NCBI GenBank assembly: GCA_020062665.1
Contig: JAGUVW010000010.1
Coordinates: 19,995 to 83,994 of the forward strand
DNA from: Pseudomonadales bacterium
Lineage (GTDB): Bacteria; Pseudomonadota; Gammaproteobacteria; Pseudomonadales; Ketobacteraceae
Length of the DNA: 64,000 nt
Direction: 5' to 3'
Of this stretch, positions 62,197-64,000 are shown in pieces (the stretch's first letter is position 1; every line of letters begins with the position of its first letter). The position numbers and the translations under genes are program-made. The notes under the pieces were generated by a model. That model ran no database searches. It saw nothing but the letters and a program-made list of their open reading frames with translations, and was not told the origin of the DNA.

Positions 62197-63162
62197 TCAG
62201 CAGGTGAACAGCATTTTGCGGGCTTTTTCGCCGTAGCTGTCGTCGGGTCGCTGTGCAAGATCGCGCAGGATTTCGTTGGCGGCAGCGTGATGTCCGGTCT
62301 GCTGCAGCGCCATCGCCTGGTAGAACAGGAATTTGCTGGTGTCACACGCGTCGCCGGCAATCTGGTTGAGATGGGTGAGCGCGCTTTCGCCCTGGTTGAG
62401 CGACAGAAACAGCACAGCCAGATCGAGGCGCGAGGCGTGATCATCCGGATTCAGGCCTAACAGACGTTCGAAATGTGCGACCGCGCCCTGACGGTTGTTC
62501 AGCGACAGTTCCACCAGCGCCAGATGACGCAGCGCGTTGGTGTCGTTGTCATTGAGCGCGATGGCAGTTTGCAGTGCGTCGCGAGCACTGCCCATGTCGT
62601 TGCGCAGAAACAGGGTGATGCCCAGCTGGGCCCAGGCTTCGGCGTGCATGCGATCAATCTGCAGTGCCTGCTGGTAATAATGCAGCGCGTCGTTGAAACG
62701 TTTTTGCGCGGCGACGGCGGTGCCCAGGCGGGTGAGCAGGTGGGCGTCGAGCGGACGCAGCTTGAGTGCGCGCAGGGCAGCGTATTCAGCAGCTTCGTAC
62801 TGACCTACCAAGATGCGGATGCGCGCCAGATTGTCCCAGGCGGTGATGTTGTCGGGATCGTATTTCACGGCTTCTTCCAGATGCAGCAGACCTTCTTCCA
62901 CCTGGCCCGTGGCCACCAGCACCTGGCCCAGATTGCTGTGGGCCATGGACATGTGGGGATTGAGACGCAAGGCGGTGCGCAGGTGGCTGAGGGCTTCGGG
63001 CCACTGCTGCTGCTGGCCCAGCACGAAGCCCAGATTGTTGTGGGCACTGGCGTTGTCGGTGTCGATATCCAGTGCGGCCTGATAGAGCCGGGCGGCCTCG
63101 GTGAAGTCGCCGCTGCGATGGGCGTCGATGCCTTCCCGGATGAGTTCGTCGATGGTGTTCAT
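62197..63162 (-). CDS. Tetratricopeptide repeat protein
   Basis: 321 residues of TPR repeats from MNTIDELIREGIDAHRSGDF. At least seven 34-residue units show the W/L-G-Y-A-P pattern (AARLYQAALDIDTDNASAHNN, ALSHLRTALRLNPHMSMAHS, LLHLEEAVKYDPDNITAWDN, ALHYYQQALQIDRMHAEAWA). Cytoplasmic, no signal peptide; a scaffold protein. It begins directly after the stop of the upstream repetitive protein gene (no gap), so the two are probably translationally coupled and functionally linked. Confidence 0.9.
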   Translation of the reverse strand: MNTIDELIREGIDAHRSGDFTEAARLYQAALDIDTDNASAHNNLGFVLGQQQQWPEALSHLRTALRLNPHMSMAHSNLGQVLVATGQVEEGLLHLEEAVKYDPDNITAWDNLARIRILVGQYEAAEYAALRALKLRPLDAHLLTRLGTAVAAQKRFNDALHYYQQALQIDRMHAEAWAQLGITLFLRNDMGSARDALQTAIALNDNDTNALRHLALVELSLNNRQGAVAHFERLLGLNPDDHASRLDLAVLFLSLNQGESALTHLNQIAGDACDTSKFLFYQAMALQQTGHHAAANEILRDLAQRPDDSYGEKARKMLFTC

Positions 63163-64000
63163 TTACGCAATCCTGTCGATAAGACCACTCAATATGTCGC
63201 CGGGGGAGATGTCGGGCACTTCGAACTGCACGTCATCGAGGGATATATTGAACGGTTGTCCTTCGTGGTAGTGAACGGGGAGCCGGATGCCGAAGCGATA
63301 GTCGGAACCGAACCGGTAGGACGCGAAGGTCCAGCGGTTGCTGTACACCTCCCAGAACAATGCCTTGGCGCGCACATAGCCGGATATGTCGAAGGTGAAC
63401 GCCGGTTGGGCGTACACGTGCAGATCGGCGGTGAGATCGAGTCCGGTGGCCGGGGTCCAGTCGATGTTGACGCCCGCTTCGGCGGCGCCCTCGATGCCGA
63501 GTGTACCACCGATTTCCAAGCCTCCTGTAACACTGACGCCGGGAATGCCCAGGCCGATGCCGGCACGCACGGCCAGGCGCAATCCGGCGTCGGCGGGCAC
63601 GCGCAGATGGGCCCGGCCGGTGACGTGGGTGTCTTCCTCATGGGCCGGGTTGTAGGTGATGCCGAGGCTCAACTCATCCAGGACACCGGGGCCGATGCCG
63701 GCGGTGGCGGTGAGGGAGCCGCCGATTTCCGCGATGATGCCGGGGATGATCGGAATGTCGGTGCTGACGTTGAGCAATGTCTTGTTGATTTCCCGCCGCG
63801 CGAAAATTTCCACGTTGCTGGGAATGCTGATTTCGCCGGAGACAGTGACTTCGCCATTGGGATCGAAGCGGATGCCGGCGGTGCCCTGCAGCCAGGAGGC
63901 GATCTGGATGGTGGCGGAGCCGGAGCCGTAAATGTTGAGCGCGCCGCCCGGCATGGGATCGCCGCTGGGCTGGCCGTCGGCGCCGATGGCGCGGTTGGAA
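63163..64000 (-). CDS. C-terminal part of a large repetitive protein (possibly eCIS-associated), cut by window edge
   Basis: The frame is open through base 64000, so only the last 279 residues are visible. An internal ATG at 63954 is probably not the start. The sequence is beta-rich and Gly/Ala/Ile-rich with repeated blocks (ATAGIRFDPNGEV-like, GSLTATAGIGPG, AGIGLGIPGVSVTGGLEIGG). It resembles, by recollection, C-terminal regions of large DUF4157-type proteins found near extracellular contractile injection systems. That link is a guess. Coupled to the TPR gene. Confidence 0.45.
   Translation of the reverse strand, partial: SNRAIGADGQPSGDPMPGGALNIYGSGSATIQIASWLQGTAGIRFDPNGEVTVSGEISIPSNVEIFARREINKTLLNVSTDIPIIPGIIAEIGGSLTATAGIGPGVLDELSLGITYNPAHEEDTHVTGRAHLRVPADAGLRLAVRAGIGLGIPGVSVTGGLEIGGTLGIEGAAEAGVNIDWTPATGLDLTADLHVYAQPAFTFDISGYVRAKALFWEVYSNRWTFASYRFGSDYRFGIRLPVHYHEGQPFNISLDDVQFEVPDISPGDILSGLIDRIA

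Overview
This 64 kb window is the replication-origin region of a gammaproteobacterium, probably a marine, lipid-using member of the Pseudomonadales/Alcanivorax-type lineages. The gene order shows the class: gyrB-recF-dnaN-dnaA / oriC / rpmH-rnpA-yidD-yidC-mnmE ... mnmG-rsmG-parA-parB-atpIBEFHAGDC-glmU-glmS. The genus is inference. Lifestyle hints are a wax-ester synthase, a PEP-CTERM protein and a large sterol-type gene set.

Layout. 1-6 kb: gyrB (cut by the window edge), recF, dnaN and dnaA, all leftward, with two parS sites inside recF. 6.0-6.4 kb: oriC with three perfect DnaA boxes. 6.4-10.4 kb: rpmH to mnmE. 10.4-15.1 kb: an insertion between mnmE and mnmG holding a J-domain protein, a SWIM-protein remnant, a YecA/SEC-C protein, a lipoprotein and WS/DGAT. 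15.4-30.3 kb: mnmG, rsmG, parAB, the complete F-type ATP synthase operon, glmU and glmS. 30.4-43 kb: mixed accessory genes (TSUP transporter, PEP-CTERM protein, MFS, carboxylesterase, MarR regulator with tandem operators, LLM oxidoreductase, MAPEG, a TPM/LemA operon and an unusual 579-residue isocitrate dehydrogenase). 43-46.4 kb: a scarred region (lipoprotein, broken hlyD, AT-rich lipoprotein, gene stub, RAYT transposase stub). 46.4-60.3 kb: the most interesting region, described next. 60.3-64 kb: RCC1-like lipoprotein, YbaK-type deacylase, a structured terminator-bounded intergenic element, a TPR protein and the C-terminal part of a large repetitive protein.

The 46.4-60.3 kb region looks like a bacterial sterol-nucleus processing cluster with plant-like chemistry. 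It encodes a CYP51 sterol 14alpha-demethylase fused to its own ferredoxin, a homologue of plant cycloeucalenol cycloisomerase (opening of the 9beta,19-cyclopropane ring), two fatty-acid-hydroxylase/sterol-desaturase family proteins, an NSDHL/ERG26-like C4-decarboxylating 3beta-hydroxysteroid dehydrogenase, a second extended SDR, a GMC alcohol oxidoreductase, an aldehyde dehydrogenase, an SDR-ALDH fusion and two TetR regulators. Each TetR gene sits beside its own set of palindromes. Together these could carry out C4 demethylation (hydroxylase, alcohol oxidation, aldehyde oxidation, decarboxylating dehydrogenase), cyclopropane opening and C14 demethylation of a cycloartenol-type sterol. No squalene epoxidase, oxidosqualene cyclase, C14 reductase or sterol transporter is present here. 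The cluster may therefore complete a de novo pathway encoded elsewhere or remodel algal or plant sterols taken from the environment. The family assignments come from recognised sequence motifs; the pathway is inference.
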